Assembly (NCBI GenBank): GCA_964653655.1 | Contig: CAZZHG010000015.1 | Location: 1-64,000, forward strand | Reading direction: 5' to 3' | Source of the DNA: CAZZHG01 sp964653655 | GTDB taxonomy: Bacteria; Bdellovibrionota; FAC87; UBA2466 | Length of the DNA: 64,000 nucleotides | In this document: piece after piece, positions 51,636-59,380 of the stretch | How positions within the stretch are numbered: position 1 is the stretch's first letter | How the letters are laid out: each line of letters starts with the position of its first letter | The notes under the pieces: generated by a model | Databases searched by the model: none | What the model was told of the DNA's origin: nothing | The model's input: only the letters and a program-made list of their open reading frames with translations | Translations under genes and position numbers: made by a program

Positions 51636-53458
51636 ATTGGTGGCTCGCCATAGCGCTCTTCTGTAGCGCCGCGCTCGCGGAGGAGCCGCCGTCCGCCGAT
51701 CTCATCGAGACGCAGGCGGCGCTCGAGCGCACGCTTTCGCTTCGTTACGAGAAGATGCTGCTCACCGTACTGGAGCACGACAGCTTCAAGGTCGGCGTCA
51801 TGGTGAGCCTGCAAAAAGTCGAGCTGCCGCCCGAAGAACGCCAAACCGCTCCGGCCCCGGCCCCGACGGCGAATCCGGCCGCCCAATACCCTGGGGACCT
51901 CGGACTCGGCATCGTCGAGCGCATGGACGACGCTTACTTGCGCCGGATACTTCCCACGCAGCCGCAGGCGACTCCCACGCCGTACCGGCCGCCGCCTTCC
52001 TACAAAGTTCAATCCGTTCTCGTTCAGGTGGGGTTGCATCCCAATCTCAACAAACGGGTGCCGATGATCGTCGAGCGCTGGTTGCAAAGCCGACTGAAGG
52101 CGGAGTTCGGGCAAAAGGCCGTGATCGAGGTTTCGTTCCTCGTCCGGCCGAAAGCGGAGCCGCCGCCGACACCGGCCCCGACTCCGGCGCCCCCTCCGCC
52201 GAAGAAACTCACTCAGGAAGAAAAGCTCACGAAGCTGCTTCAGGATTTCCAGCCGCTGCTCGTGATGCTGACGCTCGTTCTCGCGGGGCTCTTCGGCCTG
52301 CTGCTTTGGAAGCTCATCGCCCAGAAGGGAAGTCCCGTTCGGATGCCCGCCCCCGAAGGAGCCGCACCTGCGCCGCCCCCGCCGCCGAGAGAGACCGGCG
52401 AAGCGAAGAAATCGGAGCCGGCTCCGATGGAGGGCTTCGATAAGCTCGCGGCGGCCGCCGCGCGGGAAGAGTTGGCCGAACTTTCCGATTCCATCTGCCG
52501 GGTCGCCGAAGCCATTCGTCCGGTCATCGAGGTTCTGCTGCTCAGCTGGCGCTATGGCGACGATAAAGGCCTCAAAAAACTCGCCGTGTTTCTCGGCGTG
52601 ACCGGACAAAGGGGAGTTTCGTTCGCGCTACCCGAAGGAGATCACGAAAAGGTCTTCTCCGCGTTCCGGGAAATGGCGGCGCTTCCCACCGCGCGCTACG
52701 TGGAGCTCGTTCGCGAAGTCTACTGGGAAATCCTCGCCCTTCAGGGATTGGGAGCAAAAACGCTGGAGCGTCCCTTCGCCCACCTCGCCAGAGCGACGGT
52801 TTCTCAGCTGGCCGCCTCATTGAAGGCGAAATCCGCGCCCGAGCGGGCGCTCATTCTGCTCTACTGTCCGCCGGAAGCCCGCCAGTCGTACCTGGATCGC
52901 GCCGGAGAAGCGGTACGTAAGGAAGTTCTGGAAGCGGCGCTTGGCCTCGCCAATACCGACGTCCGACAGCTCGTGAAACTGAGCGATCTGGTGAAAAGCG
53001 AGATCGCGAAACTCGATTCCGGCTCCGAGGCCGTGGCCCTGAAGCCCCTGGTCGGAGGACTCGTTCAAAGCTTCTCGCCCGAAGAAGAGCTCAAGCTGTT
53101 CCGGGAAATCCGCGAAAAGCCCGCGGTGAAGGAATTTCTGAAAACCTATCCCAGCCTCGTTTTCGCCGACCGCTGGCCCGACGAGATGCTCTCGATGCTT
53201 CTGCGGGAAGCCCAGGCCGAGGAAGTGGTGGCGCTGCTGCGTCTTATGCCCGAACTCACCGAGCGCGCGCTGAAGCTTTGCCCCACCATGACCGCGGAGC
53301 TCGCGAGAGACGAGCTTTCGCGTCCCGACAAGCGCACGCCGGCGAACAAGGCGGCGGCGATGGCGGCTCTCAAAGGGCACCTGAGGAATTTAGGGGACAA
53401 GGTAGATTCCTTCTTAGGCACGGAAAAACTCGAAGACGTATTCAAGAAAGCATCGTAG
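51632..53458 (+). CDS. FliF-like membrane-ring / FliG-like rotor chimera
   Basis: The 608-residue protein has a signal peptide or anchor (1-16), a periplasmic part with QAALERTLSLRYEKMLLTVL and KVGVMVSLQKVEL (about 25-64) like the FliF C-terminal region, and a second ring-building-like segment (YKVQSVLVQVGLHPNLNKRV, about 130-149). A Pro-rich linker precedes a membrane segment (about 209-231), then about 340 cytoplasmic residues made of FliG-like helical repeats. Near residue 560, AELARDELSRPDKR matches the FliG torque helix (ILRDDL in E. coli). A MotA gene follows 12 bp downstream and MotB after that. The TTG start overlaps the lipoprotein stop. FliF and FliG are separate proteins in most flagella. 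Confidence 0.6.
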   Translation: MNWWLAIALFCSAALAEEPPSADLIETQAALERTLSLRYEKMLLTVLEHDSFKVGVMVSLQKVELPPEERQTAPAPAPTANPAAQYPGDLGLGIVERMDDAYLRRILPTQPQATPTPYRPPPSYKVQSVLVQVGLHPNLNKRVPMIVERWLQSRLKAEFGQKAVIEVSFLVRPKAEPPPTPAPTPAPPPPKKLTQEEKLTKLLQDFQPLLVMLTLVLAGLFGLLLWKLIAQKGSPVRMPAPEGAAPAPPPPPRETGEAKKSEPAPMEGFDKLAAAAAREELAELSDSICRVAEAIRPVIEVLLLSWRYGDDKGLKKLAVFLGVTGQRGVSFALPEGDHEKVFSAFREMAALPTARYVELVREVYWEILALQGLGAKTLERPFAHLARATVSQLAASLKAKSAPERALILLYCPPEARQSYLDRAGEAVRKEVLEAALGLANTDVRQLVKLSDLVKSEIAKLDSGSEAVALKPLVGGLVQSFSPEEELKLFREIREKPAVKEFLKTYPSLVFADRWPDEMLSMLLREAQAEEVVALLRLMPELTERALKLCPTMTAELARDELSRPDKRTPANKAAAMAALKGHLRNLGDKVDSFLGTEKLEDVFKKAS

Positions 53459-53470
53459 GGAACGAAAAAC

Positions 53471-54289
53471 ATGAATTTCTCGTCGGTAGTCGGAGTGGTC
53501 GCAGCGCTCGGAGTTTTCATCATGGGGGTGTTCACCTCCACGGAAAACACCTCGGTCTTTTTGAACCATCACGGAATTCTCGTGGTGGTGGGCGGAACGG
53601 CCGCGGCAAGCCTCATTTGCTTTCCGGGCTCGCTTCTTTTCGCTCTCGTCAAAGTGTGCCTGAGAAAAGTGCTCGGGAAATACACGGAAGCGACCCACAT
53701 CGTGATCAAGGAGTGCGTGGAGCTCGCCCGCGGCTACCGCAACGACTCGGGCCATCTCGCCAGCCAAGTAAAGACCATCAAGACGCACTTTCTAAAGGAT
53801 TGCATCGAGCTGATCGTTCAGGGGGGCGTTTCGGATGAGGCACTCGAAGCCATCATGGAAAAGCGCGCCGAAACCCATTCCACCCGTTACGAGGAAGAGG
53901 CCGAAATTTTCAAGACGCTTGCGAAATTCCCGCCCGCCTTCGGCCTGATGGCGACGACCCTCGGCATGATTTCGCTGCTCCAAACCATCGGCTCCCCGGA
54001 CTCCTTCAAGCTGATCGGGCCCTCCATGGCCATCGGCTTGGTCGGTACCTTATACGGGCTGGTGCTCGCGAACTTCGTCTTCATTCCCATCGGTGAGCAT
54101 TTGACGAAGTCCAACCGGGATGACGAGACGATGCGCAAGATGATCATGGACGGCGTACGCCTCATCAAAAGGAAAGAGCACCCGCTCATCGTTCAGGAGA
54201 CCTTGGTCTCGTATCTGCTGCCCCGGGAACGGGCCAATTATAAGAAAAGCCAGAGCGGCGGCGGCCAGGCGGCGGCGAAAGCGGCATAA
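53471..54289 (+). CDS. motA: MotA/PomA-type stator protein
   Basis: The 272-residue protein has four membrane segments: VVGVVAALGVFIMGVFTSTE (about 6-25), GILVVVGGTAAASLICFPGS (about 35-54), FPPAFGLMATTLGMISLLQT (about 154-173) and IGLVGTLYGLVLANFVFIPI (about 187-206). The cytoplasmic loop carries the charged KRAETHSTRYEEEAEIFKT stretch that faces FliG. This is a typical MotA, with the conserved Pro and Gly residues of segments 3 and 4. It is translated with MotB (1 bp gap) and with the FliF/FliG-like protein. Whether it drives a flagellum or another machine cannot be told from its own sequence. Confidence 0.9.
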   Translation: MNFSSVVGVVAALGVFIMGVFTSTENTSVFLNHHGILVVVGGTAAASLICFPGSLLFALVKVCLRKVLGKYTEATHIVIKECVELARGYRNDSGHLASQVKTIKTHFLKDCIELIVQGGVSDEALEAIMEKRAETHSTRYEEEAEIFKTLAKFPPAFGLMATTLGMISLLQTIGSPDSFKLIGPSMAIGLVGTLYGLVLANFVFIPIGEHLTKSNRDDETMRKMIMDGVRLIKRKEHPLIVQETLVSYLLPRERANYKKSQSGGGQAAAKAA

Positions 54290-54290
54290 A

Positions 54291-54947
54291 ATGGGACACA
54301 AGAAAAAAGGCGGCGAAGACGAAGGCGCATGGCTAGTGTCCTATGCGGACATGATGACCTTGCTCGTGGGCTTTTTCGTCATGCTCATGAGCTTTTCGAA
54401 AATCGACAACACCGCCTTCGAAAAAGTGAAGCAGGCGACGAGCGAGAGCTTCGGGGGCGACTATCAACAGCCCCAGGAAAAGCTCGTCAAGAACGTGAAG
54501 GAAGTTCTCGCCGACAACAAGGCACTCGATGAAGTGAATTTCGAACAGACCGACAGCGGCGCCGAGATTTCCTTCCGCGGCGGCCTCTTTTTCAGCACCG
54601 GCTCCATCGAGCTGCGCCCGGAGGCAAAGAAGATTCTGCGGGGGCTTGTTCCGGTCATCATGAAGCAAGCGGCTGGCTACGGCGTGGTCATCGAAGGGCA
54701 CACCGACAGCGTTCCCCTCAAGGGAACGAAAAGTATCGCGACCAACTGGGAGCTCTCGAGCCTACGCGCCTGTACGGTGTTGAGACTTTTCGAGGAAAGC
54801 GGCTTCGACCGAAAGCACTTGAAAGCCATCGGCTGGGGAGACACGCGCCCGGTCCCCGACGACAAGCACGTGAGCCGCGAACCCGCCGAAGTTCACGCCA
54901 GAAACCGCCGCGTCGTCATCAAGATTTTGAAAGATTTCGAAGCCTGA
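54291..54947 (+). CDS. motB: MotB-type stator protein
   Basis: The 218-residue protein has a lysine-rich cytoplasmic start, one membrane segment WLVSYADMMTLLVGFFVMLM with the ion-binding Asp20, a linker helix (about 40-75), and an OmpA-like peptidoglycan-binding domain (about 105-218; IEGHTDSVPLKGT, NWELSSLRACTVLRLF and HARNRRVVIKI). It anchors MotA to peptidoglycan and carries the ion. The residues after the Asp do not settle proton versus sodium use. Confidence 0.92.
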   Translation: MGHKKKGGEDEGAWLVSYADMMTLLVGFFVMLMSFSKIDNTAFEKVKQATSESFGGDYQQPQEKLVKNVKEVLADNKALDEVNFEQTDSGAEISFRGGLFFSTGSIELRPEAKKILRGLVPVIMKQAAGYGVVIEGHTDSVPLKGTKSIATNWELSSLRACTVLRLFEESGFDRKHLKAIGWGDTRPVPDDKHVSREPAEVHARNRRVVIKILKDFEA

Positions 54948-54996
54948 CCTCTCCCGTCTTAAAAGCCCTTGCCGAACCTCCTCCGCTGAATTGAAA

Positions 54997-55021
54997 TTCG
55001 TCCTCCACCGCGGAGGACGAA
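54997..55021 (+). promoter_or_regulatory. Hairpin covering the ribosome binding site of the HIT gene
   Basis: TTCGTCCTCC (54997-55006) and GGAGGACGAA (55012-55021) are perfect 10-bp complements with a 5-nt loop, and the ATG follows at 55022. The GGAGG at 55012-55016 is the only good Shine-Dalgarno sequence and is fully inside the stem. Translation should depend on opening this stem, by temperature, a ligand, a ribosome or an RNA. Confidence 0.75.
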
Positions 55022-55372
55022 ATGAATTCCGACTGCATTTTCTGCAAGATCATCGACGGAAAAATCCCAAGCCAACGGGTTTACGAGGACAAGTACGTAA
55101 TCGCTTTCCACGACATTCAGCCCCAGGCGCCCGTGCACGTGCTCGTCGTCCCCCGCACTCACGTAAGGGACGTTCTCGACGTGGACAAAGAGCACTTTCA
55201 GATTTTTCAAAACGTTTTTTTCGGCGCGCAGGAAGTGGCGAAGAAGCTTTCTCTACAAAAAGACGGCTTCCGAACGGTGTTCAACACGGGCAAAAACGGC
55301 TGCCAGAGCGTGTTCCATTTGCACCTTCACGTTTTGGGAGGGAAACAGCTCGGGGGCTCGATGGTCGGATGA
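55022..55372 (+). CDS. HIT family (HinT-like) protein
   Basis: The 116-residue protein has CIFCKIIDGKIPSQRVYEDK at the start and the HIT triad HLHLHVLGG (about 101-109), the HinT pattern. HinT enzymes hydrolyse purine nucleotide phosphoramidates. It lies 74 bp after motB in the same direction, with a strong hairpin over its ribosome binding site. Confidence 0.93.
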   Translation: MNSDCIFCKIIDGKIPSQRVYEDKYVIAFHDIQPQAPVHVLVVPRTHVRDVLDVDKEHFQIFQNVFFGAQEVAKKLSLQKDGFRTVFNTGKNGCQSVFHLHLHVLGGKQLGGSMVG

Positions 55373-55633
55373 CCGCAAACGCGCCACTGGCGCGGACGTC
55401 GGAGATTTCAACACAATTATTTTTTCAGCGGCTCAGAGGCGTCATGGGTTCCGAATTGACACAAAATTTTTGGTTGTTTAACTTCCAATAAAGCCGGGAA
55501 CTCGCACTACACTTGGGGTAGGGCAGTTCACAATACATTCACATATAATGGGTGAGACGGAAGAGCTCCCGAAACGGAGCCAAGGGACTTCTCACCCCAA
55601 AAAACTGGGTTTTTCGGCCGGGGGCGACACTTC
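55373..55633. promoter_or_regulatory. nrdAB upstream region with candidate promoter
   Basis: A perfect TATAAT lies at 55544-55549, about 85 bp before nrdA, but no good -35 sits at 16-18 bp. A second candidate has TTGACA at 55456-55461 and TAACTT at 55479-55484 with 17-bp spacing. No clear NrdR-box pair was found. The rest of the 261-bp gap shows no gene. Confidence 0.45.
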
Positions 55634-57964
55634 ATGTACGTAATCAAGCGAGACGGGTCCAGGGAAGAAGTTAAGATCGAAAAGATTCTGCATGCCGTCG
55701 ACAGAGCTTGCCGCGGAATCCCGAACGTCGTCTCGCTGGAAATCGCCAAGCGCACCATCAACGGCCTGCACGACGGCAGCACGACGCAAGAGCTAGATGA
55801 CTTGTCCATCGCCACCGCCGTGATGCTGATGGGCGACGAGCCGAACTATTCCAAAGTCGCCGCGCGCATGCTTTCCGAAAGCATTCACAAGGAAGTCGGC
55901 AGAAGCTCCGCGTTCCGCGACTACATCCGTAACGTCACCGAGCTCGGCCTGCTCAGCGACAACATCCTTGAGCTCGTCAAAAACGACGTTCAAGCGATTG
56001 AGTTCGCCATCCGACACGAGCGCGACGACGGCTTCGAGTTTTTCGGCCTGAAAACGGTCGTGGATCGTTATCTACTGCGCCATCCCCAGACGAGAAAGCT
56101 CGTGGAGCGTCCCCAGTGGATGTTCATGCGCGTCGCGCTGGGGCTCTCCTCGAACGTGGAAGAGGCGATCCAGTTCTACAACATCATTAGCCAGTTTCTG
56201 TACATGCCGGCGACGCCCACCCTCTTCAATTCGGGCACGCGTCACCCGCAAATGTCGAGCTGCTACCTTTTGACCATCTCGGAAGACAGTCTCGAGGGCA
56301 TATATAAGAACGTGATGGATTGCGCGCAGCTTTCGAAGTGGTCCGGCGGCCTTGGGGTCGATTGGACACCGGTGCGCGCTTCCGGCGCGCTCATCCGGGG
56401 CACGAACGGCTTGTCCAACGGCATCATTCCCTTCCTCAAAGTGTTCGACTCGTCGGTTCACGCGGTGAACCAGGGCGGCAAACGAAAGGGAGCCGCGGCC
56501 GTCTACCTCGAGCCGTGGCACGGGGACATTGAAAGCTTCCTGGAGCTCAGAAACAATACGGGCGCCGAGGAGCGCCGCACTCATAACCTGAATCTCGCCC
56601 TTTGGATCCCGGACCTCTTCATGCGCCGGGTGGAAGCGGATCAGGAGTGGAGCCTTTTCTCCCCCAGCGACACGCCGAAACTCATTTCCACCTTCGGACC
56701 GGAATTCGACAAGGCCTACGAGGATTACGAAGCGGCCGGAAAGAGCATGAAGAAGGTTTCCGCCCGCAAGCTTTACTCCCGCATGATGCAGACGCTCGCC
56801 GAGACCGGAAACGGCTGGATCTGCTTCAAGGACAAGGCAAACCTGCGCTCCGCCCAGACGGCAGAAGCCGGCGCGGTCATCCGCAGCTCGAACCTTTGCA
56901 CGGAGATTCTGGAAATCGCCAACAAGGAAGAAACGGCGGTTTGCAACCTCGGCAGCCTCAACGTCGGAAACTTCGTGAAGGAAGACCGCACGTTCGACTA
57001 CGACAAGCTCGCCGACGTCGCCATCACGGCGGTCAAGTTCCTCGATCGCGTCATCGACGTGAACTACTACCCGATCGGCGAATCGAAGCAGTCGAACCAC
57101 AAGTGGCGGCCCGTGGGCCTCGGCCTCATGGGGCTTCAGGACGCGCTGTTTCGCATGAAGCTGCCCTTCGATTCCCCGGAGGCCCAGAAGGTTTCCGCCC
57201 GGATTTCGGAGACGATTTACTACCACGCCATCAAGACCAGCATGGAGCTGGCCAAATCCAAGGGGCCGTTCCCCGGCTTCAAGGAATCGCGCTATGCCCA
57301 GGGCGAGCTGCAGGTTCAGCTCGCGAAAAAGCATCAGCCCACGGTTCCGGAGCTTCATTACGACTGGGACGACCTCGCCTGGCAGGTGAAAACCCACGGC
57401 GTGCGAAACAGCTTGCTGATTGCCATCGCGCCGACGGCGACCATCGCGTCCATCGTCGGCTGCTACGAGGCCATCGAGCCCCAGCTTTCCAACGTCTTCA
57501 AAAGGGAAACCCTGAGCGGAGAGTTCCTCCAGATCAACCGCTACCTGGTGCGCGATCTGAAGGCCATCGGCTTGTGGAGTCCCAGCATGCGTGACGAGAT
57601 CATCAAGGCGGAAGGCTCGGTGCAGAACATCGAGTCCATCCCTCAAAACATCCGGGATCTCTACAAAACGGTCTGGGAAATTCCCCAGAAGACCCTCATC
57701 GAGATGGCCGCAGCCCGTTCGACGTTCATCTGTCAGTCCCAGTCGTTGAATCTGTTTCTGCAGGATGCCACTCTAGGCAAGCTGTCTTCCATGTACATGT
57801 ATGCGTGGAAGCAGGGCGTGAAAACGACGTACTACCTGCGCTCGCGCGCCAAAACGTCGATTCAGAAGACGACCATTGCAACGCCCGACGCGCCGAAGGT
57901 CAGCGAGGAAGAGGTTATTGCCTGCTCCCTCGAGAATCCGGAAGCCTGCGAAGCGTGCCAGTAA
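55634..57964 (+). CDS. nrdA: Class Ia ribonucleotide reductase, alpha subunit
   Basis: The 776-residue protein has an N-terminal ATP-cone (YVIKRDGSREEVKIEKILHA, about 2-21) for allosteric control, then the barrel with SSCYLLTISEDSLEGIY (substrate-site Cys), SSNLCTEILEIANKEETAVC (active-site Asn, Cys, Glu and redox Cys), and LGLMGLQDALFRMK. The C-terminus has the CEACQ pair that passes electrons. It makes dNDPs with NrdB, encoded 32 bp downstream. ATG at 55634. Confidence 0.96.
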   Translation: MYVIKRDGSREEVKIEKILHAVDRACRGIPNVVSLEIAKRTINGLHDGSTTQELDDLSIATAVMLMGDEPNYSKVAARMLSESIHKEVGRSSAFRDYIRNVTELGLLSDNILELVKNDVQAIEFAIRHERDDGFEFFGLKTVVDRYLLRHPQTRKLVERPQWMFMRVALGLSSNVEEAIQFYNIISQFLYMPATPTLFNSGTRHPQMSSCYLLTISEDSLEGIYKNVMDCAQLSKWSGGLGVDWTPVRASGALIRGTNGLSNGIIPFLKVFDSSVHAVNQGGKRKGAAAVYLEPWHGDIESFLELRNNTGAEERRTHNLNLALWIPDLFMRRVEADQEWSLFSPSDTPKLISTFGPEFDKAYEDYEAAGKSMKKVSARKLYSRMMQTLAETGNGWICFKDKANLRSAQTAEAGAVIRSSNLCTEILEIANKEETAVCNLGSLNVGNFVKEDRTFDYDKLADVAITAVKFLDRVIDVNYYPIGESKQSNHKWRPVGLGLMGLQDALFRMKLPFDSPEAQKVSARISETIYYHAIKTSMELAKSKGPFPGFKESRYAQGELQVQLAKKHQPTVPELHYDWDDLAWQVKTHGVRNSLLIAIAPTATIASIVGCYEAIEPQLSNVFKRETLSGEFLQINRYLVRDLKAIGLWSPSMRDEIIKAEGSVQNIESIPQNIRDLYKTVWEIPQKTLIEMAAARSTFICQSQSLNLFLQDATLGKLSSMYMYAWKQGVKTTYYLRSRAKTSIQKTTIATPDAPKVSEEEVIACSLENPEACEACQ

Positions 57965-57996
57965 CGTAGTTCAGACGACATTAAGAGGAGACACCG

Positions 57997-59004
57997 ATGA
58001 TACTGAGCCCAGAGTTGAATTTGACGTTGCGTCCGATGCGTTATCCCCAGTTCTTTCAGCTGTACAAGGATTCCATCAAAAACATCTGGACGACGGACGA
58101 GCTGGATTTTTCGGTGGATCTCGAGCACATCCGCGACCGGATGGAGCCGCGGCAAGCGCACCTCATCAAGCGCCTAGTCGCCTTCTTCGCCACCGCCGAC
58201 AATCTCGTGGCGCACAACCTGGTGCTGAATTTCTACAAGCACATCAACAGCCCTGAGTTCCGGATGTTTCTCGGCAAGCAACTTTTCGACGAGATGCTGC
58301 ACGTGGAAACGTACCTTCTTCTCGTGGACAACTATCTGCCCGACCCCGCGGAGCGGGCGGAGGCGTTCGACGCCTATCAGTCGATCCCTTCCGTGAAAGT
58401 GAAAGCGGATTTCTGCTTCAAGTACATGGACTCCATCGAGTCCCTCGATAAGCTCGATACCGACGAGAAAAAGCAGAAGTTCATCGAGAACCTGATTTGT
58501 TTCGCGGCCTGCGTGGAAGGGCTCTTCTTCTTCGGCTCTTTCGCTTACGTTTACTTCTTGCGGAACAAAGGCCTGCTCCCGGGCCTTGCCACCGCGACGA
58601 ACTGGGTTTTCCGCGACGAGACGATGCACATCAACGCGGCCATGGCGGCCATCAATGCCATCCGCGACGAGTATCCGCATCTGTTCGACAAGAAGCTCGA
58701 GCAGCGCGTGTACGACATGCTGGAAGAGGCCATCTCGGTGGAGATGCACTTCTGCGCGGACGCGCTTTCGGAAGGAATCACGGGGCTGTCTCAGGCGAAC
58801 ATGAAGGAATATCTTCAGTACTGCGCCGACCAGCGGCTCCTGCAGCTGGGCTACGAGCGAAAGTACTTCTCGCGTAACCCGTTCCCCTTCATGGTGTTGC
58901 AGGACGTGCAGCCGCTCACCAACTTCTTCGAGAAGCGGGTGACCGAATACCAGAAGGGTTTTTCCTCGAAGCACGAAGCGGTCGTTTTCGACGAGACCTT
59001 TTAA
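57997..59004 (+). CDS. nrdB: Class Ia ribonucleotide reductase, beta subunit
   Basis: The 335-residue protein keeps the di-iron ligands and radical Tyr: Asp in FATADNLV, Glu and His in FDEMLHVETYLLLVDNYL, where E-x2-H-x3-Y gives the radical tyrosine, Glu in CVEGLFFFGSF and Glu/His in RDETMHINAA. So it is the tyrosyl-radical class Ia type. It has AGGAG just upstream of the ATG. It forms the operon with nrdA. Confidence 0.96.
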   Translation: MILSPELNLTLRPMRYPQFFQLYKDSIKNIWTTDELDFSVDLEHIRDRMEPRQAHLIKRLVAFFATADNLVAHNLVLNFYKHINSPEFRMFLGKQLFDEMLHVETYLLLVDNYLPDPAERAEAFDAYQSIPSVKVKADFCFKYMDSIESLDKLDTDEKKQKFIENLICFAACVEGLFFFGSFAYVYFLRNKGLLPGLATATNWVFRDETMHINAAMAAINAIRDEYPHLFDKKLEQRVYDMLEEAISVEMHFCADALSEGITGLSQANMKEYLQYCADQRLLQLGYERKYFSRNPFPFMVLQDVQPLTNFFEKRVTEYQKGFSSKHEAVVFDETF

Positions 59005-59054
59005 ACGGTCCCTTTCGATTCAGCCAATGGCAGGGGGGGAGTCGCCGGGCGGGG

Positions 59055-59342
59055 TTATTCCGAGCCGACGTAGACTTCCTTGGTATTGGATTGAGTGGGC
59101 GCCACGTAAGTAAACGGCGCCATTCGCCGCAGGCCCGCTTCGGAGATGGGCCGGCCGGCCTTGTCGACCGCCTGTCCGTCGGCATTCACGATCACAATCG
59201 GCGGCATGTTGGAGTTGGCCGAGACATTTGCCCCGACGTTCGAGGAGGAAGAGGTTTCGGGACTCTGCTTGAAGGTACAGCCCACGCAAGCCAGTATCGC
59301 GGCCGCCCAAATCAAACTTTGTTTTGTTTTGTGTCGTTCCAT
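59055..59342 (-). CDS. Small lipoprotein
   Basis: The 95-residue product has a lipobox (ILACVGC, Cys at about 22) and a Ser/Asn/Thr-rich mature part with no recognised domain. It is likely a surface or periplasmic lipoprotein. It lies downstream of the large surface protein gene in the same direction, 38 bp after its stop, so the two may be cotranscribed. Confidence 0.6.
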   Translation of the reverse strand: MERHKTKQSLIWAAAILACVGCTFKQSPETSSSSNVGANVSANSNMPPIVIVNADGQAVDKAGRPISEAGLRRMAPFTYVAPTQSNTKEVYVGSE

Positions 59343-59380
59343 CGTTCAACCCTCATAACGTTCCACTCATATCGTGAAGC

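Noticed and set aside
55500..55530. NrdR box before nrdA
   Set aside because: ACACTTGGGGTAG only faintly resembles the consensus and no second box at helical spacing was found.
56072..57646. Long open frame on the minus strand antisense to nrdA
   Set aside because: nrdA is unambiguous here and the antisense frame has no recognisable domain; it is a codon-bias artefact.
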